From Clostridiales bacterium (lineage in GTDB: Bacteria > Bacillota > Clostridia > Oscillospirales > Oscillospiraceae), in the NCBI GenBank assembly GCA_022787565.1, contig JALFVN010000066.1, forward strand, positions 1 through 46,651: a DNA stretch of 46,651 nt, read 5' to 3'. Below the pieces are notes generated by a model, which saw only the letters and a program-made list of their open reading frames with translations, was not told the origin of the DNA and made no database searches. Position 1 is the first letter of the stretch. Each line of letters starts with the position of its first letter. Below are positions 15,515-24,128 of the stretch, piece after piece. A program made the position numbers and the translations under genes.

Positions 15515-17590
15515 TTATATCTTCATGCACACATCCCATGCGCGCCAGATGACGGTACGCAGGTTGCCGATGGCCACGCAGTCGCCCACGCGGTAGGCCT
15601 TGCTGTTCTTGCCGCCCACGGGAGTGGGAACAAAGCCGATGCCGTTGACCACATTGTCGCACTCCACGTCGAAGGTCTCGCCGGTCTTTACGTTCTTCAC
15701 CGTGACGGAGCCGTCGCGGATCTCGGTGACGGTGGACTCCAGATACACGGGCACCTTGTGGTACTCCATGGCGTCGCGGAGGAAGGAGGTGTTGGCAAGG
15801 CAGGTGGCCTGAGCCGCGATCAGGTCGCAGGCGTACTCCACGATGATGGGGTGCTTGCCCTGGAGAATCAGGTCGTAGGCCGCCTCACAGGAGGACTGGC
15901 CGCCGCCGATGAACAGCACCTTGTCGCCGGTCTCCACCTTGTCCACCAGAAGCTCGGTGAAGTTCAGGCACTTGTCGAAGCCGGGGATGGTGGGCATGGT
16001 TCTGGGAACAGAGCCGGTGGCCACGATGATCTCGTCAAAGCCTCTCAGGGTACCCAGGTCGTTGACCTCGGTGTTCAGATGGACCTCGATGCCCTGCTTT
16101 GCGATCTCTCTGCGGTACCACTGGATCAGCTCACGGTCGTTCTCCTTGAAGCTCATGGCGGAGGCGGTGATGAACAGGCCGCCCAGCTCACCGGCTTTCT
16201 CGAAAATGACGGGCTTGTGGCCCCGCTGGGTCAGCACCAGAGCGCACTCCATGCCGCCGATGCCGCCGCCGATGATGGCCACTTTCTTGGGCTTTTTGGT
16301 GGGGACGATCTTATAGCGGTTGTGCTGCATGGTGGTGGGGTTCAGGGCGCAGCGGGCAAGATGCAGGGAGTCGTCCAGTCTCTGCAGGTTGGAGGTTCCC
16401 TTGTACTTGGCAAAGTTGAAGCAGCCATTGTGGCAGCGGATACAGGGCTTGATCTCGTCCTGGCGGCCTTCCATGATCTTATGTACCCACTCATGGTCGA
16501 CCAGGTTCTGGCGTGCGATGGCAACTGCGTCGATCTTACCGGCAGCGATCTCCTCGGCAGCCTTGACCGGGTCCATACGGCCGGCGCAGACCACGGGCTT
16601 GTCGGTAAAGTTCTTGATATGCTCAACATATTCAAGGTTGCAGTTGTCGGGCATGTACTGAGGCGGATGTGCCCAGTACCAGGCGTCGTAGGTGCCGTTG
16701 TCGCAGTTGAACATGTCGTAGCCCATGTCGCCCAGATACTTGATGGCCCGCTCGGACTCCTCCATGTCGCGGCCGAACTCCTCAAAGTCGGTCTCGTAAG
16801 GCATGGCGCCTTTGCCCCAGGCCTTGGTCTTGGAGACCACGGAGTAGCGCAGGGAGACGGGGAAGTCCTTGCCTGCCTGGCGCTTGATCTCCTGAACGAT
16901 CTCCACGGGGAAGCGGAAGCGGTTTTCAAAGGAGCCGCCGTACATGTCGGTGCGGTGGTTCCAGTTTTTCATGGTGAACTGGTCCAGCAGATAGCCCTCG
17001 TGCACGGCGTGGATCTCAACGCCGTCCACACCGGCCTCGCGCAGCTTCTTGGCGGTCTTGCCGAAGGCCTCCACCATCTCCCGGATCTCCAGGACGGTGA
17101 GGGGACGGGAGGTCACGTCCTCCGCCCAGCGGTTAGGGGTCTCGGAAGCGGAGGCGCAGATATACTGCACGTCCACAATGGGGCTGGCGATCTTGTTGAG
17201 CAGGTCGTTCTTGGCCAGGGTGGTCATCCAGCTGTTGATGGCCATGGAGCGACCCATTCCGGCGGCCAGCTGAATGAACAGCTTTGCTCCGGTCTTGTGG
17301 AACTCCACCATGTACTCCTTCAGTTCCTTGAACATCTGGTCGTTCTGGTACAGCCACTTTCTGCCAGGGATGCCCAGCGGGTCACGGACACACTGCATGC
17401 CGGGCAGGATCAGGCCCACACCGTCCTGTGCTCTGTTGAGCAGGAAGTAGGCCGCCTCCTTGTCGAAGTGGTTGGGTTCCATCCAGCCGAACAGGGACGT
17501 GCCGCCCATGGAGCACTGGACAAGGCGGTTTTTGATTTCCACATTGCCGATTTTCCACGGGGTAAACAGGGCATTATATTTTTGGTCCAT
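15515..17590 (-). CDS. old-yellow-enzyme family NADH:flavin oxidoreductase with Fe-S and FAD domains
   Basis: The 691-residue protein has the layout of 2,4-dienoyl-CoA reductase, 2-enoate reductase and the bile-acid enzymes BaiCD/BaiH. An N-terminal FMN barrel (FTPWKIGNVEIKNRLV; later HEGYLLDQF and NHRTDMYGG) comes first. A four-cysteine cluster motif CIRCHNGC with a later Cys in ARCALNP follows. The C-terminal FAD/NAD part has GGGIGGMECALVL and IGGGQSSCEAA. Such enzymes reduce activated C=C bonds with NAD(P)H in anaerobes. The substrate cannot be read. The start at 17590 (MDQKYNALF) follows AAAGGAAG; the 13 preceding codons of the frame are basic and unlikely. It is a single-gene unit. A CaiB/BaiF-like and a BaiA-like gene lie about 8 kb away, which may or may not be related. 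Confidence 0.9.
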   Translation of the reverse strand: MDQKYNALFTPWKIGNVEIKNRLVQCSMGGTSLFGWMEPNHFDKEAAYFLLNRAQDGVGLILPGMQCVRDPLGIPGRKWLYQNDQMFKELKEYMVEFHKTGAKLFIQLAAGMGRSMAINSWMTTLAKNDLLNKIASPIVDVQYICASASETPNRWAEDVTSRPLTVLEIREMVEAFGKTAKKLREAGVDGVEIHAVHEGYLLDQFTMKNWNHRTDMYGGSFENRFRFPVEIVQEIKRQAGKDFPVSLRYSVVSKTKAWGKGAMPYETDFEEFGRDMEESERAIKYLGDMGYDMFNCDNGTYDAWYWAHPPQYMPDNCNLEYVEHIKNFTDKPVVCAGRMDPVKAAEEIAAGKIDAVAIARQNLVDHEWVHKIMEGRQDEIKPCIRCHNGCFNFAKYKGTSNLQRLDDSLHLARCALNPTTMQHNRYKIVPTKKPKKVAIIGGGIGGMECALVLTQRGHKPVIFEKAGELGGLFITASAMSFKENDRELIQWYRREIAKQGIEVHLNTEVNDLGTLRGFDEIIVATGSVPRTMPTIPGFDKCLNFTELLVDKVETGDKVLFIGGGQSSCEAAYDLILQGKHPIIVEYACDLIAAQATCLANTSFLRDAMEYHKVPVYLESTVTEIRDGSVTVKNVKTGETFDVECDNVVNGIGFVPTPVGGKNSKAYRVGDCVAIGNLRTVIWRAWDVCMKI

Positions 17591-17670
17591 GCGTTTCTTC
17601 CTTTCCTTTTTTATTTTACGGCGACGCATACTCCCTCCGTCGTCCGTTGTCTATGATTTGAACTTTGTTA

Positions 17671-17699
17671 ATTTTAACATACAGAGTTGGAAAAGTAAA
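17671..17699 (-). promoter_or_regulatory. likely promoter of the flavin oxidoreductase gene
   Basis: On the minus strand TTTACT (17694-17699) and TAAAAT (17671-17676) are 17 bp apart. A short palindrome of GTTAA and TTAAC arms (17668-17679) overlaps the -10 element and could be an operator. The leader to the ATG at 17590 is about 75 bases. Confidence 0.5.
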
Positions 17700-17773
17700 T
17701 GAACAAATCTGCTCCGGCTGTCCATGATTGTTTCAATTTTTGTAATAGCTTGTCCCATACAGAACGAAAAAAC

Positions 17774-17870
17774 TGTCATTCTGAACAGCAGTGAAGGATC
17801 CCGTGCGGCTGCACTGCAGCTTCTGTTCACGGGATTCTTCACCGTTTTGCGGTTCAGAGCGGCAGCCTTT
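17774..17870. repeat. REP-like imperfect palindrome of the TCATTCTGA family
   Basis: This intergenic block contains CTGTCATTCTGAAC, then GAAGGATCCCGTG, and mirrors them with CACGGGATTCTTCACCG and GTTCAG, a palindrome of about 95 bp. The same words recur at 39041-39235 and 46340-46651. It is a dispersed extragenic repeat rather than a gene. Confidence 0.7.
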
Positions 17871-17871
17871 T

Positions 17872-18753
17872 TCAGCCGCCCATGATCCGCAGGTAGTGGT
17901 TCGCCTCACGCAGTACATGGTCGGCCAGCAGAGGCAGAATGACGGAGCGTATTTTGCACTCCTCTATCCCCTCGGTCCCGGCAGCCTTGAAGTCCCGGAA
18001 TTTTCGGGTCAGCTCCTCCGCGCCGCCCCGGGCAGAGCTGTCCAGCAGGCGCTTATAATCCCCGGCAAAACCGTCGGCAGAGGCGATCAGCGCCTCCTCG
18101 CAGGGGTCCAGCAGCCCCCGGATGAACAGAGCGTGCTCCATCATGATCCGGTTCCAGAATTTTTCGTCTCCGCAGCCCTCCGGGCAGCCGCAGTCCTTCA
18201 TGCCCTCCAGTTCCCTGAGCCTTGCGCGGTAAAGTTCTGCCTCCCGCAGGATGTGCCCGATGAGCAGGGGGTAGTTGGCCGTAAACAGGCAGCAGGAGCA
18301 GACTTGCTGCAATATGCGCTCCTTCAGGGAGATCAGTCCCTCCACCTGCGCCAGAGCGTCCCGGTTCAGGCGGCATACCTGGGCGGACAGACGGGGATCG
18401 ACGCACAGCTCCGCGCCGCAATCGCTGCCGCTGAGGCACATGGCCCGGGCGGTCAGCTGCCGGTCAATGGCAATGCCGGTCAGGCGCTGGGTCCGGCACT
18501 CGGCCTTGTCGGTGAAGCGGGTGAAAACCTCGCCGCTGTCCAGCACGCAGCGGCGGACAATATGATTGCTCAGAGAGACGGCCCGGGAGAGAATCGCCTC
18601 AAAACGGCGCAGAAACATTTCGCTCTCTCTGGCAAAGGCCGCCCCCGGCGGCATGAAGCCCGCTTTCAGAAACAAGGCATGTTCCTTCATAATGCGGGCA
18701 AAAAACAGGTGCAGCTCCAGAGAGTCCACCACATAGTCCTGATTACATTGCAT
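17872..18753 (-). CDS. DUF2935 family protein, two-repeat helical bundle
   Basis: This 293-residue protein matches the DUF2935 family of Firmicutes. It consists of two related halves, each a predicted four-helix bundle opened by the motif EHALF (MKEHALFLKAG near residue 20 and MMEHALFIRG near 170). Further Glu and His residues occur in LLIGHILREAELY and LLADHVLREANHY, a pattern suited to binding metal, possibly a di-iron or other centre as in hemerythrin-like bundles. It has many Cys (for example CGCPEGCG). The start at 18753 follows AAGGAGGAC; the track upstream is out of homology. It is separated from the FAD-Rieske gene by a terminator. The true function is unknown. Confidence 0.85.
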   Translation of the reverse strand: MQCNQDYVVDSLELHLFFARIMKEHALFLKAGFMPPGAAFARESEMFLRRFEAILSRAVSLSNHIVRRCVLDSGEVFTRFTDKAECRTQRLTGIAIDRQLTARAMCLSGSDCGAELCVDPRLSAQVCRLNRDALAQVEGLISLKERILQQVCSCCLFTANYPLLIGHILREAELYRARLRELEGMKDCGCPEGCGDEKFWNRIMMEHALFIRGLLDPCEEALIASADGFAGDYKRLLDSSARGGAEELTRKFRDFKAAGTEGIEECKIRSVILPLLADHVLREANHYLRIMGG

Positions 18754-18815
18754 AGAAAACGTCCTCCTTACGCAAAACAGTATATATGGGAAATCCGGTA
18801 TATGTGTGTAAGATG

Positions 18816-18849
18816 AAAACGCGGGCCGCCCACAGGATGCCCGCGTTTT
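18816..18849 (-). terminator. terminator after the FAD-Rieske gene
   Basis: A perfect 11-bp stem (18816-18826 with 18839-18849) directly at the stop codon of the minus-strand FAD-Rieske gene is followed on that strand by TTTTCATC. It would separate the upstream oxidative group from the DUF2935 gene. Confidence 0.75.
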
Positions 18850-20156
18850 TAAGGATGTTTTTTCAGATTGCCGGTGGCGGGGCCGTCCAGCAGCTCGCCC
18901 TCCGCCGTAAAGCGGGAGCCGTGGCAGGGGCAATCCCAGCTCTGCTCCTCCTCGTTCCATTTCAGCGCGCAGCCCATGTGGGGGCAGCGGGGCCGGGTGG
19001 GTGTGAGAAGATTGGCCGCCGCGTGAAAAGCGTTTACCAGAAGCTGCGGGTGCATACTGCTGCGCTGAGGGGAAAAGACTTTCGCATAAGGGTTTTCCCG
19101 CTCCAGAAGCAGGTCGCTCAGAATCATTGCCGAGACCATGGAGGAAGTCATCCCCCATTTATTGAAGCCCGTGGCCACATACAGCTCCGGCGTATTTTTC
19201 CCGTAGTGCCCGATATAGGGTATGCCGTCCAGACTCATGCAGTCCTGGGCCGCCCAGCGGTACTTGATCCGGGCGCCAGGATAACAGCTTCGGGCAAGCG
19301 CCTCCAGCTCAGCATAACCGCCGCCCTTCTTCCCCGTGGGGTGGGCCCCTCCGCCGAACAGCAGCAGATCCCCGCTGCTTCTGATGGAGGGACCGCAGCC
19401 CTCCGCGCCGATAAACATCCCGGCCGGGTCCGTCGCGTTCTCCAGAGCCAGCACATAAGAGCGGTCCTGAAACAGCTTCAGAAAATAGCCGCCGTGCTTG
19501 TTGATAATGGGGAAATGGGTGGCGATGAGGATCTTCTTTGCCTCTATCCTCACCTTGTCCGTGTAAACGGTATTACCCTCGAAGCCACGGGCGGGGGTAT
19601 GCCCATAGATGTTCAGCCCGGCTGCGATCCCCGCTGCCAGCAGCAGCGGATGAAACTGGGCCTGGTCTTCAAATTCAATAGCGCCGGTCACGGCAAAGGG
19701 CAGGGGCAGGCTGTCCCGATACCCGGCTTTCGCCCCGATGCGCTCCAGGGCCTGCAGCTCCTTTCCCAGCTTTTCCGTACTGCCGGTGGTGTAGACAAAG
19801 GCCGGCTTTGTCTCCATCTGGCAGGGATAGTCCGCTGCCAGCCTGCGAAAGCTGCTCATTGCAGCCTGGTTGGCCTCATAATAGAGTCGGGCGGTCTCCA
19901 CATCATATTCGCCTATCAGCTTGTCGTAGATCAGGCCGTGCTGGCTTGTGATCTTGGCGGTGGTGTTGCGGGTCACGCCGCCGCAGATCCTGTCCGCCTC
20001 GATCAGCGCGTAATCCGCGCAGGCCCTGTTCAGGGCGCAGGCGCAGAGAAGCCCCGCCATACCCCCGCCGACGATCAGGATATCCGTTTTCAGGTCCTGC
20101 TCCAGGCTGGGGAAGGACGGCAGCTTCGCTGTCTCCGCCCAAAGAGAATTGATCAT
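18849..20156 (-). CDS. FAD-dependent oxidoreductase with C-terminal Rieske domain
   Basis: The 435-residue protein has an N-terminal amino-acid-oxidase-like FAD domain (LIVGGGMAGLLCACAL, then IEADRICGGVTRNTTAKIT) and a C-terminal Rieske [2Fe-2S] domain (CPHMGCALKWN and CPCHGSRF, giving the two Cys and two His ligands). This is the architecture of Bacillus YhfW and similar proteins, whose substrates are unknown. It lies downstream of the SOD-like and mutY genes on the same strand. The ATG at 20156 has a weak GGTGAT ribosome site. A redox role in stress protection is inferred from context only. Confidence 0.85.
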   Translation of the reverse strand: MINSLWAETAKLPSFPSLEQDLKTDILIVGGGMAGLLCACALNRACADYALIEADRICGGVTRNTTAKITSQHGLIYDKLIGEYDVETARLYYEANQAAMSSFRRLAADYPCQMETKPAFVYTTGSTEKLGKELQALERIGAKAGYRDSLPLPFAVTGAIEFEDQAQFHPLLLAAGIAAGLNIYGHTPARGFEGNTVYTDKVRIEAKKILIATHFPIINKHGGYFLKLFQDRSYVLALENATDPAGMFIGAEGCGPSIRSSGDLLLFGGGAHPTGKKGGGYAELEALARSCYPGARIKYRWAAQDCMSLDGIPYIGHYGKNTPELYVATGFNKWGMTSSMVSAMILSDLLLERENPYAKVFSPQRSSMHPQLLVNAFHAAANLLTPTRPRCPHMGCALKWNEEEQSWDCPCHGSRFTAEGELLDGPATGNLKKHP

Positions 20157-20206
20157 TTTTCATCACCGGGCTTAGTATGTGTTTCCCGGCGAAAAATATG
20201 ACTTTT

Positions 20207-20653
20207 TCAGGTTTTGCAGATCACGCCGCAGCCGATTTTCGTCCCCGCGTTTCCCGCGGGCTGAGAATGGAGATCATCCGATCCGGCATGGATGACCGCG
20301 GAGCGGCCGATCACATCCTTTACGCAGAAGCGGCCGGTGATCACCGCCAGATAGGCCCTGCCATTGCAGCTCAGCAGCGGCGGAAGGTCCCCGTCATGGA
20401 AGGGATGGGGGCGGCCCTCAGTATCATAGTGCCCGCCGGTGTTGGGAAAGCCCTCACCGGAGCAGTCCCCTTTTCCGTGGATATGAAAGGCGAAAAAGCC
20501 GGAGGGCGGATCACAGGGCAGGCCTGTCAGCTCTGCCTCCACCAGAACACTCCCCGGCAGCTGATAAAATTTTACGCTGCCCTTCAGGCAGGGCGCCTGC
20601 TCTCCGCCACTGATCTTTGCCGCGGCGTCGGGACAAAGGGAAAATTTGCGCAT
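20207..20653 (-). CDS. Cu/Zn superoxide dismutase-like protein
   Basis: The 148-residue protein shows the SodC metal sites: FAFHIHG (Cu ligands H57 and H59), GGHYDT (bridging H75), HPFHDGD (Zn ligands around H83-D89) and VIHAGSDDL (H122). The disulfide pair C64/C142 is present. The active-site arginine of SodC enzymes, in a GNAG-x-R stretch, is replaced by Lys (NAGTKIGCGV, K139), which may lower activity. There is no signal peptide, so unlike most bacterial SodC it would be cytoplasmic. A ribosome site GAGGTGG precedes the ATG. It lies 20 bases after mutY and 50 before the FAD-Rieske gene. Clear homolog; enzyme activity is uncertain. Confidence 0.85.
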   Translation of the reverse strand: MRKFSLCPDAAAKISGGEQAPCLKGSVKFYQLPGSVLVEAELTGLPCDPPSGFFAFHIHGKGDCSGEGFPNTGGHYDTEGRPHPFHDGDLPPLLSCNGRAYLAVITGRFCVKDVIGRSAVIHAGSDDLHSQPAGNAGTKIGCGVICKT

Positions 20654-20673
20654 AAAACCACCTCGGTCTCAGC

Positions 20674-21756
20674 TTATGCGCGCCCCCCTTTGTTTGCCCC
20701 GGAGATCAGGTTCAGGCAAAAGCGAAAGGCCGTGGGCAGAGAGTAGTCCCGGGCGATCTCCTCCGGGCTTTTCCATAGAAAGTCTCCGCCTTCCCCGGCG
20801 CAGTTCAGCAAACAGGCCTCCATATGCCACTCCACATGGGTGAAGACATGGGTATGGGCGGCGCAGGGCGTGCAGCCGGTGACGGTCAGGCCCTGACTTT
20901 CCGCCCGGGCGGCCGCCTCTTCGGCGCTGAGCTTTCCCTCGCAGTTGGGAAATTCCCAAAGCCCCGCCAGAAGCCCCCGCTCCGGGCGGCGGCGTATGGC
21001 ATAGCGCCCTTTATTGCACAGCAGGAACACCGTCCGTTCCTCCGTCCGCCGGGCTTTGGGCGGCGTTTTAACGGGGAAGTGCTCCTCTCTGCCGCTCAGG
21101 TGGGCAAGGCAGTGCTCCCGAAGAGGGCATTGTGCGCAGTCGGGCGCGCCCTTGGGGATGCACAGGGTCTCCCCCAGCTCCATCAACCCCTCGGTCAGCA
21201 GCGCCGCGTCTTTTCCGCCGGGGTAGCTTTGGCGCAGCAGCGCCGTGATCCGCTTTTTGGTATCCGTCTGCGTAATATCCCCATCATCGGCCAGCAGCCG
21301 GGTCATCACCCGCAGAACGTTTCCGTCAACTGCAGGCTCCGGCTGCCCGTAGGCAATGGAGGCGATAGCCCCCGCCGTATAGTCCCCAATGCCGGGCAGC
21401 TTTTTCAGCTCCTCCGCCTTTTGGGGCAGTTCTCCGCCGTAACGCGCTGTGAGCAGGAGCGCCGCCTTTTTCAGGTTCCGGGCACGGCTGTAATAGCCCA
21501 GGCCCTCCCACAGCTTCATCAGCCGCTCGTCCTCCGCCCCGGCCAGCGCCTCCACCGTGGGAAATTCCCGGAGAAAGCGCCGGTAATAAGGGATCACCGC
21601 CTCAATGCGGGTCTGCTGGAGCATGATCTCCGAGATCCACACATGATAAGGCGAAGGCTCCTGCCGCCATGGCAGGGGCCTTCCGCAGTCTGCGTACCAC
21701 CGGATGACCAGGGGCAGGCAGCTTTTCAGTTGTTCCGTTTCTCTGTTTTTGTCCAT
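20674..21756 (-). CDS. mutY: A/G-specific adenine glycosylase
   Basis: The 360-residue protein removes adenine mispaired with 8-oxoguanine. It has SEIMLQQTR with the catalytic Glu, the helix-hairpin-helix LPGIGDYTAGAI, the catalytic Asp in AVDGNV, and a [4Fe-4S] site of four Cys (CIPKGAPDC, then CPLREHC), with seven rather than six residues in the first gap. The C-terminal about 130 residues form the Nudix-like domain that recognises 8-oxoG. The start lies 17 bases after the SDR stop and its stop is 20 bases before the SOD-like gene, so it is in the middle of a probable operon. Confidence 0.95.
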   Translation of the reverse strand: MDKNRETEQLKSCLPLVIRWYADCGRPLPWRQEPSPYHVWISEIMLQQTRIEAVIPYYRRFLREFPTVEALAGAEDERLMKLWEGLGYYSRARNLKKAALLLTARYGGELPQKAEELKKLPGIGDYTAGAIASIAYGQPEPAVDGNVLRVMTRLLADDGDITQTDTKKRITALLRQSYPGGKDAALLTEGLMELGETLCIPKGAPDCAQCPLREHCLAHLSGREEHFPVKTPPKARRTEERTVFLLCNKGRYAIRRRPERGLLAGLWEFPNCEGKLSAEEAAARAESQGLTVTGCTPCAAHTHVFTHVEWHMEACLLNCAGEGGDFLWKSPEEIARDYSLPTAFRFCLNLISGANKGGRA

Positions 21757-21773
21757 TTTCTTGCCTGAGGAAA

Positions 21774-22547
21774 TTACAGGTAGCAGCCGCAGTCGCAGTC
21801 AATGGCCTGGCCGGTGATGACCCGGGACTCGTCCGAGGCCAGAAACAGCAGGATATTGGCGATATCCACATCCTTGCAGATGCCCACGGACAAATCGGAG
21901 TGCTTTTCCACGGTGTTGTAGAATTCCTCCGCTGCCGGGGAACGCTCGTCCTTCAGCTGGACGCGGGTCATAGGAGTCCACACGGTGCCGGGGCAGATGC
22001 AGTTGGCCCGGATGCCCTTGTCCACATAGCGCATGGCGATGTGCCTTGTCAGGGAGACCACGGCCCCCTTGGAAGCGCAGTACACCGCCCCGGAAATGCC
22101 CAGCTTTGCGGAGATGGAGGCCACGGAGATGATGTTTCCGCTGCCCTGCTCCAGCATGATTTTACAGGCCTCCCGGGTGATGGACATGGTGCCCTTCACG
22201 TTGATGTTGGTGACAAAATCATAGTCTCTGTCGGTAAACTCCTCGATAGGCTTCAGGCCCTTTTCCAGCACGCCAGCGCAGTTTACCAGCACGTCGATCC
22301 GTCCAAAGGTCTCCACCGCCTTGCGCATCAGGGCCTCATTGTCCTCCGCGCTGGTGATGTCTCCCCTGACGAAGATGGCCTCTCCGCCCAGCTTCCTGAT
22401 CTTTGCCAGGACCTTGTCCTTATTGGAGTCGCTCACATCTGTCAAAATCAGCTTTGCGCCCTCCCCGCCGAAAACCTCCGCGGTCTTCATGCCGATACCG
22501 GAGTTTCCGCCGGTGACGATACATACTTTCCCGTCCAGTCTTCCCAC
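21774..22547 (-). CDS. short-chain dehydrogenase/reductase
   Basis: The 257-residue protein is a classical SDR: VTGGNSGIG nucleotide motif near residue 10, VNCAGVL, the Ser of IISVASISAKLG, and YCASK with the catalytic Tyr and Lys. Asp in LTDVSDS after the second strand suggests NAD rather than NADP. The end is unusual, with CDCGCYL. Its substrate is not known. I chose a GTG start at 22547 because CGGAGGG lies 7 bases before it and the protein then begins at the usual place (GRLDGKVCIVTGG). The longer ATG version would add 17 residues upstream of the ribosome site. Confidence 0.85.
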   Translation of the reverse strand: MGRLDGKVCIVTGGNSGIGMKTAEVFGGEGAKLILTDVSDSNKDKVLAKIRKLGGEAIFVRGDITSAEDNEALMRKAVETFGRIDVLVNCAGVLEKGLKPIEEFTDRDYDFVTNINVKGTMSITREACKIMLEQGSGNIISVASISAKLGISGAVYCASKGAVVSLTRHIAMRYVDKGIRANCICPGTVWTPMTRVQLKDERSPAAEEFYNTVEKHSDLSVGICKDVDIANILLFLASDESRVITGQAIDCDCGCYL

Positions 22548-22582
22548 AGTTATCCCTCCGAAAAAATTTTTTTGATGGAGAA

Positions 22583-22611
22583 AGTTTATACTATCCACGC
22601 CGGACTGTCAA
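22583..22611 (-). promoter_or_regulatory. promoter of the SDR-mutY-SOD-Rieske group
   Basis: On the minus strand TTGACA (22606-22611) lies 17 bp from TAAACT (22583-22588); TATAAA two bases earlier is an alternative -10. It sits 36 bases upstream of the SDR start and is the only good promoter seen before the FAD-Rieske gene. Confidence 0.7.
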
Positions 22612-22730
22612 GAAGTCTGCATGCGATACCATCCTTTGATAAAACGCTTCAGACCTCCATCCAAGGCAAAAATATGCCGTAAGCTGCGCTGCCCCGGCTT
22701 TCCTCTCAGGGTAGCCGGGACAAAGCGGTT

Positions 22731-23189
22731 TTATATATTATGTAAACCAATTTTGTGGATCAGGCCGTATATCCGCGTAAGCGCGGGGCGAAACGGAATA
22801 AGCCGGACCCACACCCGGGCAAAGAACTCCCACCAGAAATCTCCCGGGGCCAGAATGCGGCCCTTGCGCCGGACTTTGGTGACCAGGGCAAAAATCTGCT
22901 CCCTTGCTACCGGGCCTTCGATCTCCGTCTGTGCGTCGCCCACGATATAATAGCCGCCGTCTTTGATCCGGCAGATCCGGTGGAGTACATACCGTCCGCT
23001 TCTGCGCCGGAAAAACACCATGTCGCCCACCCGCAGGGGCCGGTCCGGGGCTTTGAAAAACACCTGGTCCCGCTCGTGGCACAGAAATGGGCTCATGCTG
23101 CTTCCGCTGATGGTCATGCTGACCTCCCGGCCTTCCTCCACCAGCTCCTTCAGAACGGAAACATATTCAAAGGTATCCACCTTTTTCAT
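22731..23189 (-). CDS. S24/S26-type peptidase-like protein
   Basis: This 152-residue protein has a signal-peptidase/LexA-like fold. SGSSMSPFL holds the catalytic Ser, VGDMVFFRRR follows, and YVLHRI puts a His where bacterial type I enzymes have Lys, as in SipW/ER-type signal peptidases. There is no N-terminal membrane helix; the only semi-hydrophobic stretch is near the C-terminus (FWWEFFARVWVRLIPF). It is therefore probably not a standard signal peptidase. Proteins of this kind occur, as I recall, beside PqqD and HprK-like genes in Clostridia, so leader processing of the peptide at 36554 is one possibility. It lies 22 bases after murI, probably co-transcribed. Confidence 0.75.
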   Translation of the reverse strand: MKKVDTFEYVSVLKELVEEGREVSMTISGSSMSPFLCHERDQVFFKAPDRPLRVGDMVFFRRRSGRYVLHRICRIKDGGYYIVGDAQTEIEGPVAREQIFALVTKVRRKGRILAPGDFWWEFFARVWVRLIPFRPALTRIYGLIHKIGLHNI

Positions 23190-23211
23190 GTTTACTCCGC
23201 CTTTCTCTTCT

Positions 23212-24060
23212 CTACTCGTCGAAAACCTTGACTGTGATCTCGCCGGAGTCCTCTGCCGCGACTTCTCTTACCGCCTGGGCATAGGCGTCGGTCAGCTTGC
23301 TGGTATAAAAACGCTGCTGAGGATTCTCTCCGCTGCCTGCTGCCAGAGCATGATCTTCCATCATGGTTTTGATTCCCCGGGCCACAATATCTGCCGGGTC
23401 AATAATCAGGACCGACGGGTACAGTTTTTCGATCACCGGCCGCAGGAAGGGAAAATGGGTGCAGCCCAGAATCAGGGCGGAAACCTGATTTTTCTCCATA
23501 TATTCATCCAGTGCATCCCGAACGATGGCTTCCGCCTCCGGGCCGTCGCAGATTCCCGCCTCTACTGCCGGAACGAAGCTGGGGCAGGCCAGCGGGAAAA
23601 GCTCACCCCGGCACCCGCTCTCCCGCAGCTTTTTCACATACATTCCGCTTTTGATGGCCGCGCTGGTGGCAATGATCCCGATATTCCGGTCCGGATAGGT
23701 ATCGGCAACGGTTTTAACCGTCATGTCGATCATTCCCTCAACGGGAAGGTCCGGATAGCGTTCTTTCAAATTGCCCAGGCACAGGGAACTGATGGTATTG
23801 CAGGCAACCACAAGCATTTTTACGGGGAACGAGGTCAGAAAATCGGCTATCTGCCGGGAAAAAAACTTCAGCGTCTCCACCGACCGGTCGCCGTAGGGCG
23901 CTCTTAAGCAGTCGCCATAGTAGATGATGCTCTCCCCGGGCAGCTGCCTTCTCAGCGCTTTCACGCAGGTCAAGCCGCCCATGCCCGAGTCAAACAGCGC
24001 GATGGCCCTGTCGTCCGTCTCCCTGTTGTTCCGGCTTTCGGCCTTTTCAGTATATTCCAT
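23212..24060 (-). CDS. murI: glutamate racemase
   Basis: The 282-residue protein converts L- to D-glutamate for peptidoglycan. The landmarks are FDSGMGGLT with the catalytic Asp, VACNTISS and LGCTHFPFL with the two catalytic Cys, and YYGDCLRAPYG. The first about 18 residues are a charged extension. The ATG at 24060 has no strong ribosome site, so a slightly later start is possible, though no better one was seen. It follows a long leader with its own promoter and terminator hairpin. Confidence 0.95.
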   Translation of the reverse strand: MEYTEKAESRNNRETDDRAIALFDSGMGGLTCVKALRRQLPGESIIYYGDCLRAPYGDRSVETLKFFSRQIADFLTSFPVKMLVVACNTISSLCLGNLKERYPDLPVEGMIDMTVKTVADTYPDRNIGIIATSAAIKSGMYVKKLRESGCRGELFPLACPSFVPAVEAGICDGPEAEAIVRDALDEYMEKNQVSALILGCTHFPFLRPVIEKLYPSVLIIDPADIVARGIKTMMEDHALAAGSGENPQQRFYTSKLTDAYAQAVREVAAEDSGEITVKVFDE

Positions 24061-24128
24061 GGTCGCACACTCAACTCTTTTATTATTTATTCTTCCCCAG
24101 CGCCGGAAAGGCTTTATCCCAGGCTCAC

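Noticed and set aside
15758-17656. 632-codon open frame opposite the flavin oxidoreductase
   Set aside because: Antisense shadow; composition rich in Val, Gly, His and Leu as expected from complement codons, with no domain pattern.
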